Positions 5,076 through 6,369 of a stretch of DNA of 6,369 bases are shown here, piece after piece. Location of the stretch: NCBI GenBank assembly GCA_910577115.1, contig CAJTMC010000098.1, positions 1 through 6,369 of the forward strand, read 5' to 3'. The notes beneath the pieces were generated by a model, which made no database searches, was not told the DNA's origin, and worked only from the letters and a program-made list of their open reading frames with translations. The translations under genes were made by a program, and so were the position numbers. Within the stretch, counting starts at the first letter, position 1, and every line of letters begins with the position of its first letter. Source of the DNA: an uncultured Lachnospiraceae bacterium. GTDB taxonomy: Bacteria; Bacillota; Clostridia; Lachnospirales; Lachnospiraceae.

Positions 5076-5888
5076 ATGCAAAATAATTTTTCATATGCAC
5101 AAATCAGAAAAGGCGATCCCATTGCACAGATGAGCAGCGCCCAAAACAGAAGTAATTTGCAACAAATTTCAGGACAATTTCTCGGATACAGATTAAACAC
5201 ACGTATCCGCGCGCTCAGAACTTCAAAAGGCTGGTCACAGACCGAATTGGGTCAAAAACTGGCTGAAATCATGGGAAGCGATCGAAAAATTCCTACATCT
5301 ACAATTGCCAGTTGGGAGCATAAAGACTCTGCCATTGCAAAAATCCCTGCACCCGACAAAGTTAATGCACTCTCAAAACTTTTTGGAGTTACTATTGATT
5401 ACTTAAAGGGGTTTTCTGATGATCCAAAGAAATCTGCCGTGGAATATATTTCGACACAGGCAGATATCCAAAATATTGAAATTTTGCCACAGGAACTTGC
5501 TCAGCATATGGGTGAACCTGTATGGATATCCTGTGAACAATATGACGGATGGATGCTTTTGACAGACATGTATGAGCTAGTTGATACAAACGGGGAAAAA
5601 CATTCTGTTCCTGATATACGCCGTTTAAATGCTATATTCTCAGTTTTTCCACCATGCCATGTTTATTTTAGGCAGGTATATAACCGATATGTAATTCCTG
5701 AGAATCAAATTAGAAATTATCGTGAGCGTATGTGGGTATGTATTAATTCACCTGACAAACAACTTCAAAATTATAATGGATGGTATGAACGCACTGCTGA
5801 TGGTATGGGTGTTAAAGGAAAAACAATTCTGTCATATGATTCATATTTTGACTTTTGGATTGCTTATACGACACCACTATCTGATTGA
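5076..5888 (+). CDS. XRE-type helix-turn-helix protein with unrecognised C-terminal region (270 aa)
   Basis: ATG 5076 is preceded by AGAAGGAG (5061-5068) at seven bases, an excellent ribosome binding site. Residues about 38-112 form a lambda-repressor/XRE-like domain: NTRIRALRTSKGWSQTELGQKLAEI, a helix around STIASWEHK, then the usual closing helix VNALSKLFGVTIDYLKG. An insertion (MGSDRKIPT) lengthens the turn between the first helices and the recognition helix. Residues 1-37 are polar and Gln/Asn/Ser-rich. Residues about 135-270 match no family I recognise; they are rich in Trp, Tyr and Phe (EPVWISCEQYDGWMLL, VYFRQVYNRYVIPE, NYNGWYERT, YDSYFDFWIAYTT) and look like a folded, possibly beta-rich, sensor or interaction domain. 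No signal peptide or membrane segment is seen, so it is probably a cytoplasmic DNA-binding regulator. It stands alone between two AT-rich deserts and is much less AT-rich than either. Its target and signal are unknown. Confidence 0.9.
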   Translation: MQNNFSYAQIRKGDPIAQMSSAQNRSNLQQISGQFLGYRLNTRIRALRTSKGWSQTELGQKLAEIMGSDRKIPTSTIASWEHKDSAIAKIPAPDKVNALSKLFGVTIDYLKGFSDDPKKSAVEYISTQADIQNIEILPQELAQHMGEPVWISCEQYDGWMLLTDMYELVDTNGEKHSVPDIRRLNAIFSVFPPCHVYFRQVYNRYVIPENQIRNYRERMWVCINSPDKQLQNYNGWYERTADGMGVKGKTILSYDSYFDFWIAYTTPLSD

Positions 5889-6369
5889 AATATTGTATGT
5901 AATGTATTATATATGATATTTTATATGTTCTGAATATTTCTAATTACATTGCTTATCTTTCTAATTTTATTTTTTGTTATTATAGTATTTTTAATACATT
6001 ATATAATGCATTATTTAATGTATTATATAATGTGTACTTCTATAATAATGTCATTTTATGAATCTCAAAATTATATTGAATTTACAGTAAATTTATGTTA
6101 TATATTATATAATGTATTTTATATTACATTTTTAAATTTCTAGTACTGCGTAATATGATTGTATTATATTAAAATGTATTGTATGACGTTTTATATTGCG
6201 TGTGATATGATATTATTATATATATTTTAAATTGTAATATATATAATAATATAATTTATGATAATTATTGTATATAAAATTAGTCTTTATGATATATTAT
6301 ATATTACATTTTAAAATATATTTTTTTATACAATATAAAATACTATATATCATATTAATAGTATCAGTA
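5889..6369. other. Extremely AT-rich region downstream of the HTH gene
   Basis: No credible gene is present up to the window end. It is rich in TATTATAT/ATGTATTA-like words and contains three copies of the palindrome ATTATATAAT (5998-6007, 6022-6031, 6104-6113). TATATTACATTTT occurs at about 6120 and again at about 6300. No GC-rich terminator follows the HTH stop codon. The function is unknown. Confidence 0.65.
5996..6033. repeat. 18-bp-arm inverted repeat (near-perfect palindrome)
   Basis: ACATTATATAATGCATTA (5996-6013) and TAATGTATTATATAATGT (6016-6033) are complementary at 17 of 18 positions with a 2-nt centre; the one mismatch would be a G-U pair in RNA. It begins 108 bases after the HTH stop. 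It could be a cruciform-prone site, a binding site or a U-poor transcript end. Confidence 0.6.

Noticed and set aside
4912..5133. Open frame overlapping the start of the HTH gene
   Set aside because: It overlaps the promoter and HTH start, lacks a ribosome binding site and has AT-driven residue content.
5949..6143. Small hydrophobic open frame resembling a membrane peptide
   Set aside because: The hydrophobic residues follow from extreme AT content; there is no ribosome binding site and the start would be TTG.
5889..6369. CRISPR-like or tandem repeat array in the AT-rich tail
   Set aside because: The repeated words are short, irregularly spaced and low in complexity, with no repeat-spacer periodicity.

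Overview
The window looks like an insertion-sequence graveyard next to a very AT-rich regulatory locus. It probably comes from a low-GC Gram-positive bacterium (Bacillota, perhaps a Clostridia/Lachnospiraceae-type genome). That placement is inference. It rests on strong AGGAGG-type ribosome binding sites, the AT-rich background, and transposase sequences that resemble IS4-family and IS91-like elements as I remember them from gut clostridia. No rRNA, tRNA, CRISPR array or metabolic gene was found.

Positions 1-4105 are nested mobile elements, which can be unpicked from terminal inverted repeats (TIRs) and target duplications. The oldest layer is an IS91-like (Y2/HUH) transposase gene, of which only the 3' part remains (3792-4105). 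It was interrupted by element B (858-3791), an IS4-family element with CATAyGCACTAACTTT ends and an 11-bp, now degenerate, target duplication (847-857 and 3792-3802). Element B's transposase gene is decayed, and it was itself interrupted by element C (1670-3379; 1710 bp). C has 18-bp TIRs, a perfect 9-bp duplication (GATCACTTC) and an intact 441-aa IS4-family transposase on the minus strand. On the left, element A (minus strand, running off the window, right end at 846) is another IS4-family element with IS231-like ends. Its end is separated from B's end by exactly one 11-bp GGG-N5-CCC sequence, so A and B appear to have used the same target site.

Positions 4106-4442 contain no recognisable gene, only inverted repeats, and may be the tail of the IS91-like element. 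At about 4443 the composition drops abruptly to extremely AT-rich DNA. This desert (4443-5075) holds a 20-bp direct repeat, a 12-bp perfect inverted repeat, a consensus DnaA-box sequence and a plausible promoter. It leads into the only likely non-transposon gene, a 270-aa XRE-type helix-turn-helix protein (5076-5888) with an unrecognised, aromatic-rich C-terminal region. A second AT-rich desert (5889-6369) follows and includes an 18-bp-armed inverted repeat.

Only two genes look intact: the element C transposase and the HTH protein. The HTH gene and its flanking AT-rich DNA are the best candidates for something undescribed. The nested-IS part is interesting mainly for target-site reuse and for a frameshift-like heptamer in element A.
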